Position numbers and translations under genes: made by a program. A stretch of 64,000 bases of DNA, from positions 1 to 64,000 of the forward strand of contig VTPC01091025.1 in NCBI GenBank assembly GCA_011009095.1, written 5' to 3'. Below are positions 33,911 to 43,669 of this stretch, one piece after another. This DNA is from Ignelater luminosus (Eukaryota; Arthropoda; Insecta; Coleoptera; Elateridae). Positions within the stretch are counted from its first letter, which is position 1. Each line of letters opens with the position of its first letter. The notes under the pieces were generated by a model. The model was not told where the DNA came from, did no database searches, and worked only from the letters and a program-made list of their open reading frames with translations.

Positions 33911-36044
33911 TTAAATTAATTAATTTAATTTAATAATCAAGAATGATGAGAATAATTCCGAGTCTGAAATAATAATTTTCCTCATTTAACAGGAATTTCA
34001 ACAATAAAAATAACTAGTTTACATAGGGAAGATAGAATTTTATAATTGAAAGTATTTTTAAGTTATGGATTTGATACAAATTTAACACGCAGTGGGTCAA
34101 CACCCTATTTAGAAATAAAACCTAAACTATTTGACGCTATAAATTTCTTTTATAAAAGAGAACAGGAACAATGAAAAACCTTACTTAAGATTTAGAAATT
34201 TTACTATCTTTTCCTGGAAGGTAGCAGAAAGTTTGTTACTTGCCATTATTAGTAATAGATTGGTGAAGTTGTATGTCACAATTGAGTTTGTTCAGAATTT
34301 CAAATTTGCTGTGTTGAATCATTCTCGTTTCCAACGCGAAACAGGGAATAAATACTTAAATGAAATTTCTTATCTACTCTTACACTTTCATAGGTATATT
34401 TCATTAGATTAGACAAAACGGTATCATATCACCTTATAAGATATTATATCATACAGATTACAAAAAATAGTTTTGTCTGCTTACTGCTATTTGCAGCAAA
34501 AATGTGAACTTGATTAGAAGTCAGTTTATTCTCTTAGCAAACAGTTCATTTTGTGTAGTGTTTTATTATTATAAAATTGTGATAAATTACGAAATGTAAA
34601 AAATTTACGTTTCATTATCTTTTATTATCGTCTTAAGTGCTACACACTCTGTATATTGTTATATTCAAGAGCAGCTCGTAAAGGAAGTACAATACATATT
34701 TTCATTACATCATTACAAATGCAAGTCTAAAAACATAAGCAAAAGTAATTATAAAAAATTCAGTACTCACAGTTATAGTTGCACCTTCTAAAAATCAAGA
34801 TACATACTATAACAACTGCATACTAGAATCTTGGCTATTTGCACACACAACTGCAAGCTTAGTCAGCAAAATGAACATTTGCATTGCATGCTGAGTCGGC
34901 AGTTGTGTGGCTAGATAAAATCCCAGCAAACAAAGTTAAATCAAAACACGTAAAAGGGACTTGGATTTTAAGTGATTTTTCATTAGTTACGTCAAGTTAC
35001 CAATATTGAACGTATTATAAGCGTTATATCTAAGACGTTTTTAAAACGTTATTTTCGGAACGTGGTGTAGAAGTTTTTAGCAGGTGATTCGGTATCTGAT
35101 TTTAAATGTATTATTAATACTAAATTTAACAGCCCTATAAAGTATAAACAGTACAATAAATTGTTGGGTGTTGGACGACCAGGCGTTGCCACCGTCATAA
35201 CACTCATGCTCTCGCAAATCGTTGTTCCGTAAAATTGACGCGCAGGAACCCGCAGCGATTCGAGCGCCCGGTGATATCTGCCCGGGGTCACTGGAAGACG
35301 TAATAGTCGTCAACCAGGTCGAGGTAAACCGCCGAACCGTGTTTCCACAAGCATATAGCTATTTAACTAGCTAACTAAACAAGTAGAATTCACGAGACCA
35401 ATAAGTGGCAAAATACACAGTGTAGCCACATCAACAACAACAACAATAATTATAATGGTGACAAGAATTATCAGCAGCATATGCACTTTTTACACCGTGA
35501 TCTCAAGTGAGGTCTCTTTCGTTCGATAACCGTTTCCGCACTTCACAACTGACTTTTTACTTATTAAATTTCTAAGATCTGGGGTTTGTTTATATTCCAC
35601 ATAACACCAAACGTCCATTTGTCGTCAAAGATTAATCCGGACGTAAGTGGACGTAAATTGGACACTAAACATCTGGTTTTGGATATTCATCGGATGACCA
35701 GTGGACATCCTATTTTAGTCCATACTTTGACCGAATATGTCTGAACGTAAATCGTTGTATTTATATGTATTTTTCGGTATTTTTATTTATGTAGATAACG
35801 TCACAGAGACGTACCTGCTACGTGTTCATTGGGTCATTCTTAAACGTAAAAATGATGTCAAAAAATGACGTCCCAAACACTTACTGGAACACTATCTTAC
35901 ACTTTACTAGTTAAGGAGTTTTAAATGCATGCTGCGTCGTTACAATAATGATTTAAAACCAGAGTTAATTCACCTTTTTCTGCAACGAATCAAATAATCA
36001 TAAGTACTACATTATTGTTAAATCTAATAATTCTATCTTTGTTT
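33911..36044. other. Intergenic DNA with a GC-richer patch
   Basis: No gene recognised. 35,160-35,345 is noticeably GC-richer than its surroundings (CGCCCGGTGATATCTGCCCG and similar) and begins TGTTGGGTGTTGG, which could be part of a retroelement terminus; no partner was found. The end of the stretch supplies a TCTTTGTTTCAG acceptor (about 36,048) before copy E. Confidence 0.4.
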
Positions 36045-36189
36045 CAGTTGACAAACAAATAAGTTGAGAAAAAAAGAAATCCAAATCCCGAGACAGTAAA
36101 TGAATCTATAAGCAATTGTAACTTACAGCATAGAAAGAGTACTGTTCCATAAAAAAATTATAACTTTCGCACCAAATTTAGACTAAAGA

Positions 36190-38130
36190 ATGTCTTTAAA
36201 TCATTATTGTTATCACAAAATATCTAAATACCTAAAAGATTTAGATTATCTTAATTTTTGCAAAGCAACTGACATTCGGCCAGAAATTAATAATTTTACT
36301 AAATACTTTATAAAGAATAATACACAGAAGTTATACAACCTGGGCGTAACATATAATGAAATAAAAAGTAATTTGAAATACATGGATTATCAGCAGCAGT
36401 TGTCTGTAGAATTTACTAGGCGATTTAAAGACTATCTAAGTTGGCCTGATTTCTGCATATATCGAAGACTCTCTGAAGATTACATACGGGAATTCAAGGA
36501 TTACGTAGATTGGGAAGCCATTTCCCAAAACCAAAGATTATCTGAAAGTTTCATACGAGAATTTAAAGATCACGTAGATTGGAAGGTGATCTCCAAAAAT
36601 CAGAAACTGTCAGAAGGTTTTATACGAGAATTTAAAGATTGGGTTGATTGGGAAATTATCTCACAGCATCAAAAGTTATCAGAAGATTTTACACGAGATT
36701 TTAAAAATTATGTAAATTGGGAGTCAATATGCACAGTTCAAAAACTATCAGAAAAGTTTCTACGAGAATTGAAAGATTACATAAATTGGAAAACTACTTC
36801 TCAGCATCAAAAGTTATCCGAGGATTTCATAAGAGAATTTAAAGAGTCTGTAGATTGGACATTTATTTCCATGATGCAAGAGTTATCAGAAGATTTTATT
36901 CGAGAATTTAAAGATTGTGCAGATTGGAAATACATTTTTGAAAATCAGAAATTATCAATAGATTTTACAAGAGAACTTAAAACTTACCTAAACTGGACAA
37001 GTATTTCGTGGGCGCAAAGATTGTCAGAAGACTTCATAAGGGAATTTAAAGATTGTGTAGAGTGGAAGAGTATAGCCTATCGGCAAACACTGACTGAAGA
37101 GTTTATAGACGAATTTAAAGACTACATAGATTGGGAAATAATTTCAGTTGCTCAAGAATTATCAGAAAATTTCATACGAAAATTTAACAACTGTGTAAAT
37201 TGGAAAGCTGTTTCCAGACATCAGAAGTTATCAGAAGGTTTTATACGAGAATTCAAAGATTGTGTAGACTGGGAAATTATCTCTCAAAATCAGCGTCTAT
37301 CAGAAGATTTTCTACAAGAATTTCAAAACCGTATACATTGGAAGGCTATTTCCAAAACAAAGACGTTATCAGAACATTTTATAAGAGAGTTTAAAGATCA
37401 CGTAGATTGGGAAGAGATTTCAAAGGAACAAGATTTATCAGAAGATTTTATAAGAGACTTTAAGGCGTACGTAGATTGGAAAACTATTTCTCAATTTCAA
37501 GAATTATCAGAGGAATTTATTAGTGAGTTTAGAGTTTGCGTCGAATGGAAAGCTGTTTCAAAAAATCAAAAACTGTCAGAAGATTTTATACGAGAATTTA
37601 AAGACTGCGTAGATTGGGAAGCTGTTTCCCAAAAGCAAGAGTTATCAAAAAAGTTTTTAAGAGAGTTTAAAGAGTGCATCGACTGGAAAGCTTTTTTTCA
37701 AAGACAAGAATTGTCGGAAGATATGATACGTGAATTTAATGATTACGTGGATTGGGAAACAATTTGCTTAGACCAAGTACTATCAGAAGACTTTATAAGA
37801 GAATTTGAATATTATGTGGACTGGTCAAAAATTACATCGAATCAAAAATTATCAGAGACTTTTATACGAGAATTTAAGGATTCGGTTGATTGGGGAATTA
37901 TTTTCTTTAAGCAAAAACTATCGGAAGATTTTATACGAGAATTTAGAGACCTTGCAGATTGGGAAGATGTTTCTTCTAATCAAGAGTTATCAGAAGACTT
38001 TATACGGGAATTCAAGGACTATTTATACTGGGACCATATTTCTCGTAATCAAAAACTATCGAAGGACTTTATATTAGAATTTAGAGATTATATTGATTGG
38101 GAGGCAATTTCTTGTAGATCTAGTATATGA
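36190..38130 (+). CDS. F-box-like protein with 25 tandem 23-residue repeats (copy E)
   Basis: The longest and most regular family member: an intact 646-residue frame from ATG. Residues 1-70 form the F-box-like module (YCYHKISKYLKDLDYLNFCKA). Residues 71-646 are 25 consecutive units, the first 24 exactly 23 residues with no indel. The unit is LSEDFIREFKDYVDW followed by xxISxxQK; Leu1, Phe5, Phe9 and Trp15 are nearly invariant. Positions 12, 16, 17, 20 and 21 are the most variable, a pattern expected for a helical solenoid with a conserved core and a variable surface. No signal peptide or membrane segment. A splice acceptor (TTTGTTTCAG) sits about 140 bp before the ATG, as in the paralogs. The acidic/basic alternation and even periodicity suggest an extended rod. 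Biochemical role unknown; a ubiquitin-ligase adaptor role is inference from the N-terminus only. Confidence 0.85.
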   Translation: MSLNHYCYHKISKYLKDLDYLNFCKATDIRPEINNFTKYFIKNNTQKLYNLGVTYNEIKSNLKYMDYQQQLSVEFTRRFKDYLSWPDFCIYRRLSEDYIREFKDYVDWEAISQNQRLSESFIREFKDHVDWKVISKNQKLSEGFIREFKDWVDWEIISQHQKLSEDFTRDFKNYVNWESICTVQKLSEKFLRELKDYINWKTTSQHQKLSEDFIREFKESVDWTFISMMQELSEDFIREFKDCADWKYIFENQKLSIDFTRELKTYLNWTSISWAQRLSEDFIREFKDCVEWKSIAYRQTLTEEFIDEFKDYIDWEIISVAQELSENFIRKFNNCVNWKAVSRHQKLSEGFIREFKDCVDWEIISQNQRLSEDFLQEFQNRIHWKAISKTKTLSEHFIREFKDHVDWEEISKEQDLSEDFIRDFKAYVDWKTISQFQELSEEFISEFRVCVEWKAVSKNQKLSEDFIREFKDCVDWEAVSQKQELSKKFLREFKECIDWKAFFQRQELSEDMIREFNDYVDWETICLDQVLSEDFIREFEYYVDWSKITSNQKLSETFIREFKDSVDWGIIFFKQKLSEDFIREFRDLADWEDVSSNQELSEDFIREFKDYLYWDHISRNQKLSKDFILEFRDYIDWEAISCRSSI

Positions 38131-38247
38131 AAAGATTTTGTCATAGGTATATTTCAAGATTTTATAATATACACTGTAAGTTACGAATTTAAGGCTACAC
38201 CATAAAACAGATTTATGAGAGTATTATATTAATTAATTAAAAAAGTA

Positions 38248-39552
38248 AAGTGTTTTCCAATAAGAGGTGTTATTTTGATATTCAAAGAAAAGTGCCATTT
38301 TTTAATATAAATGATCGGATGTTTATTTCATTATAAAGAGGAAGGTATGCCGTTAATAGTGGAAAATAACATCAGGCAAATGACCACCACGACCACGCTT
38401 ACAGGACAATATCCTTTTCATGAAATTTTCCATAACCAAATCGCAAAGTGGCTGCCCTATGTCCTCGATAGCCTCACGAATTCCATCTTTGAGGTCTTGA
38501 ATCGACGCTGGGCTGTTGGCGTAGACCTTCTCTTTCACGTGGCCCCAAAGAAAGAAGTCGCAAGGTGTTAAATCACAAGATCTCGGTGGCCAATTGTGAT
38601 CACCTCTTCGAGAGATAACACGGTCCGGAAACTTTTTCCGTAAAAGATCAATGGTTTCGTTGCTTGTGTGGCACGTAGCGCCGTCTTGTTGAAAGTAAAC
38701 GTTGTCCAGATCAATACCATCCAATTCCGGCCATAAAAAATCGTTAATCATCTCTCGATAGCGCAATCCAGTCACCGTAACTGTTGCTCCAGCCTCATTT
38801 TCGAAAAAGTAAGGTCCAATGACTCCGCCGGACCATAAACCGCACCAAACAGTCACACGTTGAGGATAGAGAGACTTTTCAACAATAACTCTTGGATTTT
38901 CTGAGCCCCAGATCCGACAATTTTGCTTGTTGACGAAGCCACCGAGGTGGAAATGGGCCTCATCACTCAAGATGATTTTTCGATGGAATTCTGGATCATT
39001 TTCATGCATTTCAACGACCCAATCAGCAAAGACACGACGTTGTTGATGATCGGCCGGCTTGAGTTCTTGTGTTAACTGGACTTTATAAGCCTTAAGACCC
39101 AAATCTTTATGCAAAATACGGTGTAATGACGTTTGTGGAATGGCTAATTCCAAAGAACGACGAGGAATGGACAAACCTGGGTTTTCTTTAACACTTTCGG
39201 CTACAACAGCAATATTCTCGGCTGTTCTTGAGCGACGTGCACGGGTTTTATTCTTCACATCACTAACTTGTCCCAAGAGCTCGAATTTTTTCACCAATTT
39301 CTGTATTGCGGTCCGACAAGGTGTTTCACGGTGACCCAAAAATGTTCGAGTTTTACGAACCGTCTCTGCCAAATTTTCACCATTTTTATAGTGAATTTTA
39401 ATAATTTCAATGCGTTGTTGAAGCGTGTATCGTTCCATATTTATTAATGGCGTAGTTTCTACTTGTCAAATGTCAAAAAATGATAGCTTCAAAAGTGACA
39501 TCTACCGAAATAGCGGGCTATTCAAAATAACACCTCTTATTGGAAAACCCTT
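38248..39552 (-). mobile_element. Tc1/mariner-superfamily transposon with intact transposase
   Basis: 1,305 bp flanked by TA (38,246-38,247; 39,553-39,554). Inverted termini start AAGTGTTTTCCAATAAGAGG (left) and AAGGGTTTTCCAATAAGAGG (right, reverse complement), and both continue TGTTATTTTGA. One uninterrupted transposase lies inside. It sits 117 bp past the stop of copy E. The intact gene and matching ends make it the most plausible recently active element in the window. Confidence 0.92.
38353..39438 (-). CDS. Tc1/mariner-superfamily transposase, intact
   Basis: 361 residues from ATG to TAA. The N-terminal DNA-binding part is helix-turn-helix (RIEIIKIHYKNGEN, AIQKLVKKFELLG). It is followed by SLHRILHKDLGLKAYK and the DDE/D nuclease core with the first Asp in ILSDEAHFHLGGFVNKQNC, second in VYFQQDGATCHTS and third in CDLTPCDFFLWG. 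Forty-one residues separate the second and third if the Asp of PCD is catalytic, placing it near the DD41D (rosa-like) group; that subgroup call is tentative. Cut-and-paste transposition of its own element is the expected role. No frameshift, stop or missing catalytic residue is visible. Confidence 0.88.
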   Translation of the reverse strand: MERYTLQQRIEIIKIHYKNGENLAETVRKTRTFLGHRETPCRTAIQKLVKKFELLGQVSDVKNKTRARRSRTAENIAVVAESVKENPGLSIPRRSLELAIPQTSLHRILHKDLGLKAYKVQLTQELKPADHQQRRVFADWVVEMHENDPEFHRKIILSDEAHFHLGGFVNKQNCRIWGSENPRVIVEKSLYPQRVTVWCGLWSGGVIGPYFFENEAGATVTVTGLRYREMINDFLWPELDGIDLDNVYFQQDGATCHTSNETIDLLRKKFPDRVISRRGDHNWPPRSCDLTPCDFFLWGHVKEKVYANSPASIQDLKDGIREAIEDIGQPLCDLVMENFMKRILSCKRGRGGHLPDVIFHY

Positions 39553-39554
39553 TA

Positions 39555-40500
39555 TGTATATAAAAGATTTAATAAATTCATTCATTACAGTGAAATGAAA
39601 TAAACAATGTTTCTATCGGTTTGCTTCAATACAATCATTTTTGCATTAAATCACGGTTTCGTAACTGTTCTCGACATGCAGAAAATTCATTTAGTAGTTG
39701 TTTTTCAGGAAAGACTAACTCAATATTGAAGATTTCTCTTACTATTTTACATAAAACAATATAAGTATATGTAAACTATCAGATAAAGGCAAAAAGGATA
39801 ATCCCACACATGTGGTGCATCATCCTGTCAGTAGAACAGCTAATACATACTTCATTTGGTTGTTACTACCTAGCTCTACAAAGGACAGATAATTCTCCAT
39901 GGGAAGAAAATACATGCATTTTAGTATTACAAATTTGCTCATCTCTACAAAATCTCTTTATAACATGTTTTTGAATAAGAGAAGGTCGCTTTAGGGAAGT
40001 TTTACTATATTCATTTTGTCTTTGAAGTCGTTTAAGCGTGCTTAGCATGTATCTTTTACTTTGTGTTTGTAGAATTTTTATTTTTTAATTGGATGTCAGT
40101 AACCATGATGGTAATCATTATGCAATAATACGTTATTAGGTACGTATTAATGAAGAACAGGAAGAGTTTGTTATGCTCGAACTAGTTTCCACTCGGTGAG
40201 CCTCTTAAGAGTGCAGAGGTGTTAAGAGGTTAATGACAAATAATCAAACACATTAAGTTGTCTTAGCAGCCATGGATACAATATTTGCTTATATATCTCT
40301 CATTATTATTATTATTATTATGTACCAATGGACATCTACATATAAAATGACTGCAATTCATCAAGGAACTCGAGGTGTTAGAACCACTTATTACCAGACA
40401 TAACTGCTAGTTTAGTAAGCAGGTAAAAGTTGCTAAAAAATTAACTTGTAACTATGCATATGTTTTTTACTAGAAGTGAGATTATGATCGTACTATATAT
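39555..40500. other. Spacer between the repeat-gene cluster and the conserved genes
   Basis: AT-rich with a short (ATT)n tract near 40,300. No gene or element recognised. This marks the boundary between the transposon-rich left part and the conserved gene block. Confidence 0.45.
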
Positions 40501-40538
40501 TTGTTATCTTTCTAGGTAAAACATTCAGTAAATTAATA

Positions 40539-41599
40539 ATGGAATCGATATTAAAAATTGAGATCAGTGAAGAGCATAAAGCAGCATTACCTATTACCAA
40601 TGCTTTTACTAAACTGGAAACACCTTTTCTACTAAAGGGTAATGACATTAACGCACATACAAATATTGTTTCTGTAATAATCAATCATGTTTCTAAAAAG
40701 GTATCCCAGGTGGAGATACAGACACCGAACTTCAGATTATAAAGCAAGAAGAAGTAGTGACAGATGTAGAACCAAGAAGAAACAACACATTGAAATGTAA
40801 CATTTGTAACACTGAATTCTCATGTAAAAATAATTTGAAAAGCCATATGCATGACCATACCAATAAGAAAGCTTTACAATGTAAAAGTGAATTACATAAG
40901 CATATTCACATTCACAGTACTGAGAAATTGTTTCTAAGTGATCGTAAATTAATACAGAAAAACAATCTACAAAAGCACGTCCGTGTTTGTAGTGGCGAGA
41001 AACCATTTCAGTGCAACATATGTGACCGTAAATTTGCATGGAAAAGTTATTTACAAATACACCTCCGCAATCACAGTGGTGAGAAGCCGTTTCATTGTAA
41101 CATATGTGATCACAAATTTGCAGGAAAAGGCGATTTACGAAGGCATATCCGCATTCACAGTGGCGAGAAACCGTTCCTTTGCAATACATGTGACCGCACA
41201 TTCGCAAAGAAAAGCAATTTACAAGATCACATTGTTGTTCATAGTGGTGAGAAGCCGTTTTCCTGTAACATATGTCACTGCAGATTTGCATGGAAAAGTC
41301 ATTTAAAAAGGCACCTCGGCATTCACAGTGGCGAAAAACCGTTTCACTGTAACATATGTGATCACAAATTCGCAGAAAAAAGTGATTTACGGAGACACGT
41401 TCGTGTCCATAGTGGTGAGAAGCCGTTTCATTGTAAGATATGTGATCGTAAATTTGCTGATACGAGCATTTTACAAAAGCACATGTATGTTCATACTGGG
41501 GAGAAACCGTTTCATTGCAAAATATGTGATCGAAAATTCACACAGAAAGGCAATTTACAAAGGCATTTCCGCGTTCATAGTGACAAGAAGCACTTGTAG
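40539..41599 (+). CDS. C2H2 zinc-finger protein (2 coding exons)
   Basis: Exon 1 is 40,539-40,638 and exon 2 is 40,710-41,599. Joining CTAAAGG/GTAATG to TATCCCAG/GTGG keeps the frame and gives 329 residues. The N-terminus (about 60 residues, acidic, ending TDTELQIIKQEEVV) is a linker, not a recognisable ZAD or BTB. A first finger (CNICNTEFSCKNNLKSHMHDH) is followed by two degenerate fingers that lost Cys residues, then seven canonical fingers with TGEKP-like linkers reading SGEKPF. It is probably a sequence-specific DNA-binding transcription regulator. An acceptor-like CTTTCTAG at 40,515 suggests an additional 5' leader exon. A broken copy of part of the finger array lies at 2,380-2,505. The lineage-specific finger set prevents an orthology call. 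Confidence 0.85.
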
Positions 41600-42039
41600 T
41601 ATAACCTTTTGTGATTTGTATTGAGATTTAAAAGAAAAGCTGAAAAAGGTATTTTTACAAAATAATGTGGTTCGAGGCAATAGTTAGCGCTTGCGTTTGC
41701 GACTATTTTGTATTTGAAAACGTATTTTGAATATATACTTACATTGTTTAAATTAGTTTAATATTATATATAAAGCATTTGTTAGTTATAATAATAATTT
41801 GACACATGATTAAATCGTGCATAGTGTGGACATTTTAAAACCAAGAAATCTTAAATTAACTTAGAATCAGTAAGTATCAAGCATTAACTATTTTGTATGT
41901 ACAGCAGTATTGTCTAGTAGAGATAAAGAACAAAAAAAACCAAATGTTATGTATAATTTTTTACTTTTTAATGTAAATCACACTTGTCTAATCTTACTAC
42001 AAAAATAATAATTACAAAATTACTATTACATATAATTAA
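41600..42039. other. Convergent 3' regions of the zinc-finger gene and ATP23
   Basis: No coding sequence. The two genes run toward each other, so both 3' untranslated regions should lie here; no unambiguous AATAAA was seen on either strand close to the stops. Confidence 0.45.
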
Positions 42040-42846
42040 TCATAATGGATCGTATCCATAATAATGGCCTTCGGCATATGCTTTAAACATGTCTTCTGAA
42101 TTTCTTCTAATTCTCCTACCGATTGGCTCTAAATCATTATAACATTTACTAAAAACTCGTTCTACAGCATCAATAGCTTCTAATTTAGACACATTTCTAA
42201 CAGCCAATACTGACTGTAAAGCTTTACTTTTCACACAATTTTGATGTGCTTCTTTAAAGTCGAATGCTGACACTTCACCTTCCATCCATGCGGATAAGAA
42301 ACTACAATGTGCCAAATTGGCAGCACGTATTTCTGTGCATGCTAAGTGGTCAATATTTTTAAAATCCAATTTATTGCGGCAATAATCAAACATATGGATC
42401 ATTTCATGTGTTAAAACGCCTTGAACCATTCCTTTTCTTGTTGCAACATTTTGACAAACTACAATCTGATTTAAAACTGGATCATAACCACCACTCACTG
42501 TGTAGCTACACTCTTCACATGCAATGTGTCTACGAATATCTAACTGGCAACCGGAACTTTTCAATGCACCCATCATTAATTTTACTAAAGGGCTTTCCTT
42601 AATACATTTGTATACATTACGTTCACATTTGATTTTATCTATATTCTCTCTACCTTTTCCCTTGAAAAGTACATCTGTTACACCAAGAGAAGCTTTATTA
42701 CCTCTTCGTTCAGGATAAAGATCATAACCCCATTCAGTACCACCTTCGGGGATATTCTCTTTATTATCTTTGGGTGACTCTGGCTTTATTTTCTTATCAG
42801 TTGCATTAGTTTTATCATTTAGAATGTCTTCCAGTGAAGCTGTCAT
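42040..42846 (-). CDS. ATP23: Mitochondrial inner membrane protease ATP23 homolog
   Basis: 268 residues in a single exon, starting at the ATG that opens MTASLEDILND; an upstream GTG in the same frame is ignored. ATP23 is a zinc metalloprotease of the mitochondrial intermembrane space that in yeast processes Atp6 and helps F1Fo ATP synthase assembly. The HExxH site is visible as LTHEMIHMFDYC, followed by the family's conserved DHLACTEIRAANL. Several Cys residues (CECCxY-type, CRNK, HCSF, NCVKS) fit the twin-Cys oxidative import known for the family. The C-terminus GHYYGYDPL is typical. The N-terminal 70 residues are Lys/Glu-rich and not conserved. It lies between the zinc-finger gene (convergent) and iPLA2-VIA (same strand, 820 bp upstream). 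Confidence 0.92.
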   Translation of the reverse strand: MTASLEDILNDKTNATDKKIKPESPKDNKENIPEGGTEWGYDLYPERRGNKASLGVTDVLFKGKGRENIDKIKCERNVYKCIKESPLVKLMMGALKSSGCQLDIRRHIACEECSYTVSGGYDPVLNQIVVCQNVATRKGMVQGVLTHEMIHMFDYCRNKLDFKNIDHLACTEIRAANLAHCSFLSAWMEGEVSAFDFKEAHQNCVKSKALQSVLAVRNVSKLEAIDAVERVFSKCYNDLEPIGRRIRRNSEDMFKAYAEGHYYGYDPL

Positions 42847-43559
42847 TATTCTTGTTTTCACAAATAAATAATATAATATGTAAAATTAAAATCAAGATTA
42901 AAACATAGGATCTTAAACTTTTAGGTTAACTTACATAACATAACCTCAATTCTTGACGTGCTTACTGGTACCTGCCTATATTCAACATTGCCAACTGTCT
43001 TTTATTTTTTTTTTCTATTAAATTTCGGTGGTCTCTTGTTTTTTTATGTTGACATAAACAGAGGTTAGGTTTTTTTGTTGCCGTTTGTTTAATACAATCA
43101 TATGAAATAGCAAAATCGAAATACATTTAAAACAAATTATTTTCTATGATTAATAAAAAATTAACTCATTTCACACAATTATGCAGGCGCAAGAATTGAT
43201 AATTTAAAATTTAAATGTTCTGTCAGTTTGAATTTTAATTTTTAATTAATTTTGTAGGCTCGAAGAAAAAATAGTATATGTCACTCAGAGTAGTACGTCT
43301 TGTTGTGTTTCGCACTCTTTGCACTGCCTCGGCAGCAAACGTGCTCAACACAAAAAGACTTCATTCTACTCCTTGTGACGTAATATACTATTATGTACCA
43401 AAAAGGGCTGCGTTACCTATTTAGATTTATAACACCACATGTATGATATTATACAACATAATAGATTGCAAGACAAATAAAAAAAGTCCACAGTTCAAAA
43501 ATGATTTAGATGCCAATGATGTATGTACAAATAACAGGATAAAAAAACATAAATTAACA
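42847..43559. other. ATP23 upstream / iPLA2 downstream spacer
   Basis: No coding frame recognised. It should hold the ATP23 promoter (reading leftward). A GC-balanced patch at 43,270-43,390 contains CTCGGCAGCAAACGTGC and may be repeat-derived. Confidence 0.4.
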
Positions 43560-43565
43560 TTTATT
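43560..43565 (-). terminator. Polyadenylation signal of iPLA2-VIA
   Basis: TTTATT on plus, AATAAA on the transcribed minus strand, about 105 bp past the stop codon. It is the nearest canonical signal downstream of the gene. Confidence 0.5.
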
Positions 43566-43669
43566 CAATTACATTAATTACATATAAAATTATCTACAGA
43601 TAAAATATATTTTTTAACAATAAAGGAATACAAAACATATGAGCTAGATTCGTTTACTAAGGATAAGAG

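Noticed and set aside
42846-42861. Extended ATP23 start at an upstream GTG
   Set aside because: Animal mRNAs rarely start at GTG and an ATG five codons later opens a complete family member; likewise the TTG starts upstream of copies C and D were set aside for the paralog-conserved ATGs.
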